This document shows positions 1-6,694 of a stretch of 8,075 nt of DNA, piece by piece. The number at the start of each line of letters is the position of its first letter. Within the stretch, counting starts at the first letter, position 1. The notes under the pieces are model-generated. The model made no database searches and was not told the origin of the DNA. It saw nothing but the letters and a program-made list of their open reading frames with translations. The translations under genes were made by a program, and so were the position numbers. The DNA is from Bacteroidia bacterium (lineage in GTDB: Bacteria; Planctomycetota; Phycisphaerae; Phycisphaerales; SM1A02): positions 1-8,075 of the forward strand of contig JASGCG010000057.1 in assembly GCA_030054235.1 (NCBI GenBank), written 5' to 3'.

Positions 1-786
1 CTCCATGCCGTCGCGCAGCGTGAACGCCAGCTCCTGCGTGGCGGTCGATCCGGCCTCGCGGATGTGGTAGCCCGAGATCGACACCGAGTTCCACTTGGGC
101 AGGTGCTGGCTCGCGAACTCGATCGTGTCGACCACGAGCTTCACGCTTGCTTCAGGCGGATAGATGAATTCGTTCTGGCTGTGGAACTCCTTGAGGATGT
201 CGTTCTGCAGCGTGCCGCCGAGGCTCGACCACGGGATGCCGCGGTCACGCGCCATCGCCAGGTACATCGCCCAGATCACGGCTGCGGGGCCGTTGATCGT
301 CTGGCTCACGGTCACGTCGCCGATCGGGATGTCGGCGTAGAGCCGGTGCATGTCGTCGACGGTGCTGATCGCCACGCCGCAGCGCCCGACCTCGCCCACG
401 CTCAAGGCATCGTCGCTGTCGCGGCCCATCAGGGTCGGCAGGTCGAAGGCCGTCGAGAGGCCGGTGTTGGCCTTCGTGCCCTTCGTGTTTTCGAGCAGGT
501 ACTTGAAGCGGCGGTTGGTGTCGTCGGCGCTGCCGAAGCCCGCGAACTGGCGCATGGTCCAGAGCCGCGACCGGTACATCGTGCGGTGCACGCCACGCGT
601 GAACGGGAACTGCCCAGGCTCGCCGATGCGCACGTCGACGCGGTCCTGCTCGCGGCGGTCGGTCGTGGGTGCATCGACCGGTCCGTAGGTCTCCTGCAGC
701 ACGTAGCCGGACAGGGTCACGGTCTCGGGGTCGATGCGTTCAGGCGTGGCGCCCGTGGCGGGCTTGGTCGATGCGTTCGTGAACAT
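1..786 (-). CDS. Acyl-CoA mutase large subunit, isobutyryl-CoA mutase-like (partial, N-terminal 262 aa)
   Basis: This is the N-terminal part of a coenzyme B12-dependent acyl-CoA mutase TIM-barrel domain (MM_CoA_mutase family); the gene runs off the left edge. Family landmarks are the WTMRQFAGF segment, a GLSTAFDLPT segment, LQNDILKEF, and SISGYHIREAG, whose His241 aligns with catalytic His244 of methylmalonyl-CoA mutase. Phe81 stands where methylmalonyl-CoA mutase has Tyr89, and Gln204 stands where it has Arg207. From family knowledge, Phe/Gln is the isobutyryl-CoA mutase pattern, so the likely reaction is isobutyryl-CoA to n-butyryl-CoA. Ala113 sits where 2-hydroxyisobutyryl-CoA mutase has Asp117, which argues against that enzyme. 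About five extra residues lie around 101-107 relative to typical members. The ATG at 786 is the only possible start, because an in-frame TAG lies five codons upstream. Whether the B12-binding domain is fused or encoded separately cannot be seen. The family is secure; the substrate is inferred. Confidence 0.88.
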   Translation of the reverse strand, partial: MFTNASTKPATGATPERIDPETVTLSGYVLQETYGPVDAPTTDRREQDRVDVRIGEPGQFPFTRGVHRTMYRSRLWTMRQFAGFGSADDTNRRFKYLLENTKGTKANTGLSTAFDLPTLMGRDSDDALSVGEVGRCGVAISTVDDMHRLYADIPIGDVTVSQTINGPAAVIWAMYLAMARDRGIPWSSLGGTLQNDILKEFHSQNEFIYPPEASVKLVVDTIEFASQHLPKWNSVSISGYHIREAGSTATQELAFTLRDGME

Positions 787-795
787 GGCGCCCCG

Positions 796-801
796 ATTCT
801 A
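796..801 (-). promoter_or_regulatory. -10-like hexamer before the mutase gene
   Basis: On the minus strand this reads TAGAAT, nine bases before the mutase ATG. A weak -35-like TTGGGC lies 16 bases upstream. Transcription from it would start within a few bases of the start codon. No GGAGG-type ribosome site is present, only a GGGG run. It lies in the 50-bp gap after the dehydrogenase gene, so the mutase may have its own promoter or may be read through from upstream. Confidence 0.35.
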
Positions 802-836
802 GTCAGGGTGCGCCGCCGCCCAAGCGGTCCGGGAAC

Positions 837-1697
837 TCACTTCGCCGGATACTCGAACACGCCGCGGCCGGTCTTGTCGCCCAGCCGTCCGGCCTGCACG
901 AGCTGCCGCAGCAGCGGGCAGGGGAAGAACTTCGGGTCGCCGAGCTCGCGGTGGAGCACCATCATGATGTCGTGGCAGACATCGAGGCCGATGAAGTCGG
1001 CCAGGCGCAGCGGGCCCATCGGGAAGTTGCAGCCGAGCAGCATGATCTGGTCGATGTCCTCGGGCTTGGCGACGCCTTCCATCCACGCGTGGAAGGCCTC
1101 GTTGATCATCGGCATGAGGACGCGGTTGCTCACGAAGCCGGCGCGGTCGTTCGCGGGCACCGGGGTCTTGCCCATGGCCTTGGCGAGCTCGATCGTGCGC
1201 TGCGTGGTCTCCTCGCTGGTCGCGATGCCCTTGATCACTTCGACGAGCTTCATGATCGGCACCGGGTTGAAGAAGTGCATGCCGATCACGCGGTGCGCGT
1301 CGGCGCCCACGGCGCTCGCGATGTCGGTGATCGAGATGCTGCTCGTATTCGTCGCGAGCACGCAGCGCGGGCCGAAGGTCGACTGCATCGCCTTGAACAG
1401 CTTCTTCTTGATCTCCACGTTCTCGGTGGCGGCCTCGACGGCCCAGTCGGCATCCTTCGCCTGCGCCATGTCGGTGCAGTAGGCGATGCGTGCAAGCGCG
1501 GCGTCGGCATCGGCCTGCTGCATCTTGCCCTTGTCGACCAAGCGGCCGAGGCTCTTGGCGTGGCCAGCCTTCGCCTTGTCCAGCGCGGCCTGGCTCAGGT
1601 CGATCTGGAAGGCCTTGATGCCGGACTGCGCGGCGGTGAGGGCGATGCCGGAACCCATGGTGCCGGCGCCGATGACAGCAATGCTGGAGACGTTCAT
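837..1697 (-). CDS. hbd: 3-hydroxybutyryl-CoA dehydrogenase (3-hydroxyacyl-CoA dehydrogenase family)
   Basis: This soluble NAD(P)-dependent enzyme of 286 aa interconverts (S)-3-hydroxybutyryl-CoA and acetoacetyl-CoA. The Rossmann nucleotide loop GAGTMG is at residues 10-15, followed by an acidic residue in the FQIDLS strand that should bind the adenosine ribose. The NTSSISI segment, the catalytic His141 in GMHFFNPVP, and Glu153 twelve residues later (the usual His-Glu pair) are all present. The C-terminal substrate domain has NDRAGFVSNR, PMGPLRLADFIGLD and the terminal GDKTGRGVFEYP signature. Length fits the roughly 280-aa stand-alone bacterial enzymes rather than the fused FadB type. The ATG at 1697 puts the Rossmann strand at the usual distance; a longer in-frame reading from 1769 would pass through the hairpin repeats and is unlikely. 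It lies 50 bp upstream of the acyl-CoA mutase gene on the same strand, suggesting a shared C4 acyl-CoA pathway such as butyrate or valine/isobutyrate metabolism. Confidence 0.93.
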   Translation of the reverse strand: MNVSSIAVIGAGTMGSGIALTAAQSGIKAFQIDLSQAALDKAKAGHAKSLGRLVDKGKMQQADADAALARIAYCTDMAQAKDADWAVEAATENVEIKKKLFKAMQSTFGPRCVLATNTSSISITDIASAVGADAHRVIGMHFFNPVPIMKLVEVIKGIATSEETTQRTIELAKAMGKTPVPANDRAGFVSNRVLMPMINEAFHAWMEGVAKPEDIDQIMLLGCNFPMGPLRLADFIGLDVCHDIMMVLHRELGDPKFFPCPLLRQLVQAGRLGDKTGRGVFEYPAK

Positions 1698-1707
1698 AGG
1701 AGCGGGA

Positions 1708-1713
1708 ATCCTA
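1708..1713 (-). promoter_or_regulatory. -10-like hexamer before hbd
   Basis: On the minus strand this reads TAGGAT, ten bases before the hbd ATG. It is preceded by CCTGAC, so the nine bases CCTGACTAG are identical to those at the equivalent place before the mutase gene. No clear -35 element and no Shine-Dalgarno are visible. The downstream-most hairpin repeat abuts it directly. Confidence 0.35.
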
Positions 1714-1714
1714 G

Positions 1715-1766
1715 TCAGGCCGTGCGCGGCCTGACGGAGTCTCCCAGGCCGTGCGTGGCCTGACGG
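1715..1766. repeat. Two tandem copies of a 22-bp palindromic (hairpin) repeat
   Basis: Copies at 1716-1737 and 1745-1766 match at 21 of 22 positions, with 29 bp between their starts. Each contains the inverted repeat CAGGCC-N6-GGCCTG; the first copy extends to a 7-bp stem (TCAGGCC/GGCCTGA, 1715-1734). They fill the 87-bp gap between the end of the ABC ATPase gene and the start of hbd. They could be transcriptional terminator hairpins for the ABC operon, although no T-run follows. They could instead be operators for a dimeric regulator of hbd, since one copy sits where the -35 region would be, or copies of a REP-like element. Confidence 0.6.
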
Positions 1767-1784
1767 CACCCACCGCCAGCCCAG

Positions 1785-2597
1785 TCAGCGGTAGGCCGGC
1801 ACCACGACCCTTACGGTCGCGTCGTCGAAACGGTCTTCGCGGCGCATCTCGCTGAAGAGTTCATGCAGCCGCTCGGCGCGCCACGCACGCTTGGCATTGC
1901 CCTGCACATCGAGCCACGGGCGGCCGCGGTGCATGGCGATGAGGCGGTCGCCGAGCGCGGCTGCCTGCGCCATGCTGTGCGTGACCATGAGGGCCGTGAG
2001 ACCATCGCGCTCGATGATCCGCCGCGTCAGGGCGATCACGAGTTCCGCGCTGCGTGGGTCGAGCGCCGCGGTGTGCTCATCGAGCAGGAGCAGCCGGGGG
2101 CGTGCGAGCGAGGCCATGACCAGCGTGATCGCCTGGCGTTGTCCGCCCGACAGCAGCCCGATCGGATCATCGAGCCGTGATTCAAGGCCCAGTCCGATCT
2201 CGGCAAGTGCATCGCGCCAGCGCGCGCGCGAACCGGCGCGGATCAACTGCCGGAGCCCGCGGCGCTGCCCACGGCGCTCGGCGAGCGCAAGGTTTTCCGC
2301 CACCGTCAGGCTCGGCGCACTGCCGGCGAACGGATCCTGGAAGACGCGCCCGATCCAGCGCGCACGCGCGTGCTCGGGTCGCCCGGTGACCTCGACGTCG
2401 TCGATCCAGATCCTTCCAGAATCCGGCGTGAAGGCGCCGGCGACGGCACCCTGCAGCGTGCTCTTGCCGCTGCCGTTGGTGCCGATCACGATCGTCCACG
2501 AGCCCGTGGCGAGCTCGAGGTCGACCGAGCGCAGGGCGCGCACTTCGCCCGGCGTTCCGGGGAAGAAGGTCTTCGAGACGGCCTCAAGCCGCAGCAC
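1785..2597 (-). CDS. ABC importer ATP-binding protein (COG1101-like)
   Basis: This 270-aa cytoplasmic nucleotide-binding subunit would power the permease encoded just upstream. Walker A GTNGSGKST is at residues 39-47, the Q-loop is in RVFQDP, the ABC signature LSGGQ is at 149-153, Walker B ends LLLLDE with catalytic Glu174, and the H-loop His207 lies in VTHSM. The DEHTAALDP sequence after Walker B is characteristic of ATPases that pair with ABC_sub_bind-type binding proteins and COG4120 permeases (TrpXYZ-like systems). All motifs are intact, so it should be active. The start is GTG at 2597, overlapping the permease gene by 14 bp, with an AAGGGAGG ribosome site five bases before it. It is the last gene of the operon; the hairpin repeats lie about 19 bp past its stop. 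The ligand cannot be read from this subunit. Confidence 0.92.
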   Translation of the reverse strand: MLRLEAVSKTFFPGTPGEVRALRSVDLELATGSWTIVIGTNGSGKSTLQGAVAGAFTPDSGRIWIDDVEVTGRPEHARARWIGRVFQDPFAGSAPSLTVAENLALAERRGQRRGLRQLIRAGSRARWRDALAEIGLGLESRLDDPIGLLSGGQRQAITLVMASLARPRLLLLDEHTAALDPRSAELVIALTRRIIERDGLTALMVTHSMAQAAALGDRLIAMHRGRPWLDVQGNAKRAWRAERLHELFSEMRREDRFDDATVRVVVPAYR

Positions 2598-3546
2598 GAG
2601 GGCCTCCCTTCGTGCGCAGCGACAGGAGCTTGGACCCCGTCAGTCGCGTGAAGAGCCCCGGCACCACCAGCACGATCAGCACCACGACGGCCGTGATCAT
2701 GCGCAGGTCGTTGGGTTCGAGGCCGGTGCGGATCGCGATCGCGACCAGCATGCGGAAGAGGACGCTCCCCACGAGGACGCTCGCCAGGAGCACCGGCAGC
2801 GCTGCGGCCTGGCCGACCAGCGCGCGCCCGATGATGACGCTCGCCAGCCCGATCACCACGATGCCGATGCCCATGCTCGCATCGGCGAACGCGTTGAGCT
2901 GCGCGAACGCGGCACCGCCGGCAGCGACGAGCGCGTTGCCGAGCATCAGGCCCAGGGTCACGAGCCATTCGTGGCTCACGCCGAGCGCGCGGATCATGCG
3001 TGGGTTGTCGCCGCCTGCACGGAGCGCGCTGCCGAGTTCCGTGCGCAGGAACCACCAGAGGATCCCAGCGATCACGAGCACCGCGACCAGCGCGGTCAGT
3101 GCCTGCGCCACCACATCGCTCGGCACGGCCTGCCCCCAGAGCATGACTTCCGCGCCGCCGGCAAGACGACGGACGAGCGCATCGGCGGGGGAGAAGATCG
3201 TCGACACGCCCACGAGCCCCAGGTTGCTGCGCCCCATCACGCGCAGGTTGATCGAGTACAGCGCCGTCATCGAGAGGATCCCCGCCAGGATTCCCTCGAT
3301 CCCCAGTCGCGTGGCCATCAGCGCCGTGGCGAGCCCCGCAAGCGCACCGGCGAGTGAAGCAATTGCGGTGGCCGTGAACGGATCCCAGCCCGCGAGCATG
3401 AGTGCGGCCGCCGTCGCTGCGCCGAGCGTGAACGAGCCATCGACCGTGAGATCGGGGAACTGCAGCACGCGGAAGCTCAGGTAGACGCCGTAGCCCACGA
3501 GCGCGAGCACGAGCCCGAGCGCGATCGTCGAAAGCACCACGGTCAT
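2584..3546 (-). CDS. ABC importer permease (COG4120-like, BPD_transp_2 family)
   Basis: This 320-aa integral membrane protein is rich in long hydrophobic segments, as in the branched-chain-amino-acid/ribose permease superfamily. Segments typical of COG4120 permeases include FRVLQFPDLTVDGSFTLGAA near residue 30, GIEGILAGILSMTALYSINL near 95-115 and a conserved RVMGRSNLGL stretch after it. The C-terminal cytoplasmic tail is short, basic and alanine-ending. It should form the membrane channel with the downstream ATPase and take ligand from the double-domain binding protein. The ATG at 3546 overlaps the TGA of the STAS gene as ATGA, and a CGGAGG site lies four bases upstream. An earlier GTG at 3582 would add 12 basic residues and lose this arrangement, so it is not preferred. 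Family and role are secure. The ligand is unknown; characterised relatives carry aromatic amino acids. Confidence 0.9.
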   Translation of the reverse strand: MTVVLSTIALGLVLALVGYGVYLSFRVLQFPDLTVDGSFTLGAATAAALMLAGWDPFTATAIASLAGALAGLATALMATRLGIEGILAGILSMTALYSINLRVMGRSNLGLVGVSTIFSPADALVRRLAGGAEVMLWGQAVPSDVVAQALTALVAVLVIAGILWWFLRTELGSALRAGGDNPRMIRALGVSHEWLVTLGLMLGNALVAAGGAAFAQLNAFADASMGIGIVVIGLASVIIGRALVGQAAALPVLLASVLVGSVLFRMLVAIAIRTGLEPNDLRMITAVVVLIVLVVPGLFTRLTGSKLLSLRTKGGPRAAA

Positions 3547-4715
3547 CGCGCGCCTCCGGCCAAGGGCGACCACCAGACGCACGCGCGTCGCACCCGGCTC
3601 TGGCCTGCACCATCGGGTCGCGGATCATCGACCAGGTGCACGATGCCGCGGATCGGTTGCTCGAGCACGAGCTGGCGTGCGATCGTCGCCAAGGGGGTTG
3701 CCGCGCGCGGCAACGCGCGGAACGCGCAGGCGAGTCCATGCAGGTGCGCGTGCACGCCATCGGCCAAGGGCACGAGGCCCGGCACGCCGCATCCGGGTGC
3801 ACCCGCGATGCCGGCGATCAGCGCGCTCTCGCCGATCCACGACGGTTCGCCCGTGAACCTCAGCCGTTTGCGCACGCCGTCACCGTCGCGCGCATCGAGT
3901 GGCGCGGTCCACCCGTCGGGGCTCGTGCGAGCCGCTGCACCGCAGAGCCCCGCGGACAAGCCGGCGATCGCGACGGCGACCGGGCCCGCTTCCGAAGCAA
4001 TGCATGCTCGCATGATCTCGCTCACCGCGGCGCCTCGATCGTCGATCGCCTCGACGTGCGCAAAGTGACGCATGGCGCCCGAGACATCGAGGCCGGCATG
4101 GATCCATGCAGGCATGGTGCCGCTGCCTTGGTCCATGAAGTCGGGCTCGGGGCTGTCCGTGGGCTGGACCGCAAGTGCACCCGCGATCGCCAGGCATTCG
4201 CCGAAGCGTCCTCGCGCGTCCGCTGCGGCGCTCGCCAACGCCGCATGACCGAGGAAGATCGTGCTTGCGCCGCCCCGCCAGGCCTGCGGCGCACTCGATG
4301 GCTCGATCGACTCCACGCGCGCCTGCGCTCGCTCATCGAGCACGCGACGTTCACCGGTGAATCCATCGCCCGTGAAGGCTGCGGCGGTGGTGGGCGCAGC
4401 GGCGGCATGGTTCGTGGCCACCAACAGGATCGGTCCGAGCCGCGCCAAGTCGATGACCTGCCGCACGGGTTCACTCGGATCGGCGAGCCGAAAGCTCCCG
4501 CCGATGGCGCGCAGGCGTTGCGACAGCGTGATCAGGCACCTGATCCCAAGGCTGCTCAGGAAGTCGAGCCGGGCCGCGTCGACCACAATCGTGTCGGCAC
4601 CGGCGCGCACGAGTTCATCCATGCGCGCGGCGAACGTGTCGGTCCATGCGGCATCGAGCCGGCCATCCACGCTCACGCGTGCGGAGCGACCTTGCTGCTG
4701 CACCTCGATCCGCAT
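3543..4715 (-). CDS. STAS-domain protein with C-terminal domain of unknown function
   Basis: A 390-aa soluble protein with no signal peptide or membrane segment. Residues 1 to about 105 form a STAS (anti-sigma factor antagonist-like) domain: an N-terminal strand, GRLDA, then LDFLSSLGIRCLI, where Ser55 aligns with the serine phosphorylated in SpoIIAA/RsbV-type proteins. An Ala/Thr-rich linker (about 100-118) leads to a C-terminal region of about 260 residues that I do not recognise with certainty. It includes FGECLAIAGALAVQPTD (171-187), an MPAWIHAGLD stretch, VAIAGLSAGLCGA (248-260) and a late LACAFRALPRAATPLATIA stretch. It lies between binding-protein and permease genes, sharing one base (TGATG) with the former and four with the latter, and has a GGAGGG site seven bases before ATG. 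It may regulate the transporter, as MlaB does in Mla systems, or act in a partner-switching pathway. The STAS call is good; the function is open. Confidence 0.8.
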   Translation of the reverse strand: MRIEVQQQGRSARVSVDGRLDAAWTDTFAARMDELVRAGADTIVVDAARLDFLSSLGIRCLITLSQRLRAIGGSFRLADPSEPVRQVIDLARLGPILLVATNHAAAAPTTAAAFTGDGFTGERRVLDERAQARVESIEPSSAPQAWRGGASTIFLGHAALASAAADARGRFGECLAIAGALAVQPTDSPEPDFMDQGSGTMPAWIHAGLDVSGAMRHFAHVEAIDDRGAAVSEIMRACIASEAGPVAVAIAGLSAGLCGAAARTSPDGWTAPLDARDGDGVRKRLRFTGEPSWIGESALIAGIAGAPGCGVPGLVPLADGVHAHLHGLACAFRALPRAATPLATIARQLVLEQPIRGIVHLVDDPRPDGAGQSRVRRACVWWSPLAGGAR

Positions 4716-6652
4716 CAGGGCACCCTCCGGTCCAGCTGGCGCTCGATCGATGCCGGCAGCGTCACGCCGAGCTGCTTCGCGCGCCCCTCGTTCAGCAGCA
4801 GAAGGCTCGTGCGAGGATCCTCGATCGGGATCGTGGCTGGATCGGCGCCGCGCAGGATGGAGGCAGCCTTCTCCGCACCCTGCACGCCGATCAGGTGGTA
4901 GTCGCGCGCCACCACGATGACTGCGCCCTCGTTGATGAAGCGGGTCAGCGTGCCGACCAAGGGCAGTCGCGCCCGGTCGCAGACGGTGCCGACCACCGGG
5001 AACGAACCGCTGGCGATGTTGTCGCTGATCTGCGTGAAGACATCGATGCCTTGCGAGATGACCGCCTCGGCCGCCGTCGCCATGTCGCTGCCGCGCTCGG
5101 CGGGCGAACTGATGAGGTCCATTCCCGCCGCCTTGGCCAGCGTCGCCAGTTCATCGCGCGCGGCCACGCTGTTGTCCTCGCTGGGGCAATAGACGGTGCC
5201 CAGCCGCTTGGCGCCCGGCCACGTCGCGCGCACGACCTCGATCAGTCGCGGGAAGTCACTGTGACTCGTCACGCCCGTGAAGAGCGGGTGGTGCTTTGTG
5301 GGCTCGGTGCCGACACCGGTCACGTACGGGTCGAAGACCGTCGTGAACACGCACGGGATCCGATCGTTGCGCTTGAGCAGGGCCTGCAGGCTCGGCGTCG
5401 AGATCGACATGATCACGGCAGGCTGCGAGGCCACGCTGTCCACGACGAGCTGGTTCAGCGTGCTCATGTCGCCCTGGGCGTTCACGACGGAGAGTTCGAT
5501 GCCCTCGCCCGGCGCAAGCTTCTGCTCGATGAAGCCATCACGGATGCCAGCGAGCACTTCGTCCGTGAACGCGGCGTTCGAATAGGCAATGACCTGCACG
5601 CGCGGCGTGCTCAAACGCTTCTCGCGCCGCGAGCCATCGGCAGCGATCACGATCGTCGCACCGTCCACGATCGACTGCGGCACGCTCCATCCGAACGCTG
5701 CAGCCGAGGCCAGGTTCACGGTCCACGCCATCTTCGGGCGGTCGACGACCGGGATCTCCGATGGTGGCGTGCCGCCGAGCACGCGTGCGGCCACCTCGCC
5801 GACCTGCGTGCCGATGCCCGCCCAATCCATGCCAAGGTTGAGGATGCTGCCGCCGTCCACGCTCTCGGGGAACGTGCCGATGACCGGCACCTTTCGCTTC
5901 TGCGCAGCCTGCAGGATCGTCGGCGAGGCGATCGTCACGCTCGTGTCCGGGAGGAACACCAGGCAGTCGATCGGTTGCGCCATCACGCCGGTGGCGGCTT
6001 CGAGGATGCCGGCCGCATCGCTCGCCGAAGCGCTGATGACCTTCAGGCCGCGTCGATCCGCCTCGGCGAGCAACCGCTTTGCGTAGAGATCGGCGTTTGC
6101 TTCAGACGGGTTCCACATCGTGCCGATCGTGCGGACGTGCGGTGCCGATGCCCGCAGCGCATCGAGCAGTTGCGGCAAGTCGATCAGCGCACCCATGCCG
6201 GTCACGTTGGGCGGGCGCGCACCCTCGCGCCACTCGCCGAGGGCGACCCCGAGCGATGCTGGGTCGGCCACCACGCCGAAGACATGCGGCAGCGAGCGCT
6301 TGTTGGCGCGCATGAATGCCTGGCCGCTGGTGGTGCCGATCGTGACGACGAGATCGAACGGCGCGTTGGCGACTTCCGAGCAGAGCTGGTTCAGCGTGCC
6401 CAGGTCTGCCTCGGCGTTGAAGCGCCTGAGCTCGCTCCCGCCGGCACTCGTGTAGCCCGCGGCCTCGAGCGCCGCGATCACGCCTCGCGCCGAGAGATCG
6501 AACGCGGGGATGCTGCTGGCTTGGATGATCGCCACGCGTCGCGCGGTCGCCGCCTGCACGGCACGTCGGCCCGACCGATCGGTCAGCAGCAGGGCCGCGC
6601 CCGCCGCCGCGATCAGCAGCATGCCCACCAGGAGTCCGCGCCAACCTCGCAT
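4715..6652 (-). CDS. Membrane-anchored ABC substrate-binding protein with two tandem ABC_sub_bind-type domains
   Basis: At 645 aa this is about twice the usual length of TrpX/COG2984-type binding proteins. Residues 7-23 form a hydrophobic N-terminal segment after a basic start. There is no lipobox cysteine, so it is either a membrane anchor or is cut near the AVQAATA stretch. Domain 1 (about 38-335) and domain 2 (about 351-640) are recognisable repeats. Each opens with a VAIIQ/VQVIAYS strand, then TLNQL, then a TIGTTSGQA or SISTPSLQA loop, then a V-x-DP-x-x-x-GV stretch, an N/L-TG segment, an IGT/LGT-plus-PSE segment and a final ILGG/ILRG-TPP or ADP-x-x-IP stretch. The protein should capture one or two small ligands outside the cytoplasmic membrane for the permease downstream. 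ATG at 6652 is chosen because the signal segment follows directly and a -10-like hexamer lies seven bases upstream. It is the first gene of the operon and divergent from hisS. Confidence 0.88.
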   Translation of the reverse strand: MRGWRGLLVGMLLIAAAGAALLLTDRSGRRAVQAATARRVAIIQASSIPAFDLSARGVIAALEAAGYTSAGGSELRRFNAEADLGTLNQLCSEVANAPFDLVVTIGTTSGQAFMRANKRSLPHVFGVVADPASLGVALGEWREGARPPNVTGMGALIDLPQLLDALRASAPHVRTIGTMWNPSEANADLYAKRLLAEADRRGLKVISASASDAAGILEAATGVMAQPIDCLVFLPDTSVTIASPTILQAAQKRKVPVIGTFPESVDGGSILNLGMDWAGIGTQVGEVAARVLGGTPPSEIPVVDRPKMAWTVNLASAAAFGWSVPQSIVDGATIVIAADGSRREKRLSTPRVQVIAYSNAAFTDEVLAGIRDGFIEQKLAPGEGIELSVVNAQGDMSTLNQLVVDSVASQPAVIMSISTPSLQALLKRNDRIPCVFTTVFDPYVTGVGTEPTKHHPLFTGVTSHSDFPRLIEVVRATWPGAKRLGTVYCPSEDNSVAARDELATLAKAAGMDLISSPAERGSDMATAAEAVISQGIDVFTQISDNIASGSFPVVGTVCDRARLPLVGTLTRFINEGAVIVVARDYHLIGVQGAEKAASILRGADPATIPIEDPRTSLLLLNEGRAKQLGVTLPASIERQLDRRVP

Positions 6653-6659
6653 GGATCCA

Positions 6660-6665
6660 AGCCTA
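6660..6665 (-). promoter_or_regulatory. -10-like hexamer before the ABC operon
   Basis: On the minus strand this reads TAGGCT, seven bases before the binding-protein ATG, which would place the transcript start at or next to the start codon. No Shine-Dalgarno and no good -35 element are visible. The 10-bp palindrome CGCGGCCGCG at 6667-6676 abuts it and could be an operator, although in DNA this GC-rich it may be chance. Confidence 0.35.
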
Positions 6666-6694
6666 GCGCGGCCGCGGGTGCTGCCTGCAGTCCC

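Noticed and set aside
1..786. 2-hydroxyisobutyryl-CoA mutase as the mutase identity
   Set aside because: That enzyme, as I recall it, has Ile and Asp at positions where this one has Phe81 and Ala113. Only the Gln is shared.
64..1482. Plus-strand open frame of 472 codons across the mutase and hbd genes
   Set aside because: It is antisense to two well-supported genes, has low-complexity composition and no recognisable domain.
1698..1769. 24-residue N-terminal extension of hbd
   Set aside because: It would run through the hairpin repeats and place the Rossmann loop too far in. ATG at 1697 gives the family-normal N-terminus.
1891..3357. Plus-strand open frame of 488 codons
   Set aside because: It is antisense to the ATPase and permease genes. 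Its Arg/Ser/His-rich product has no motif and arises from high GC at third positions.
3547..3582. Upstream GTG start for the permease
   Set aside because: The ATG at 3546 has a CGGAGG site and the ATGA overlap with the preceding gene; the 12-residue extension has neither.
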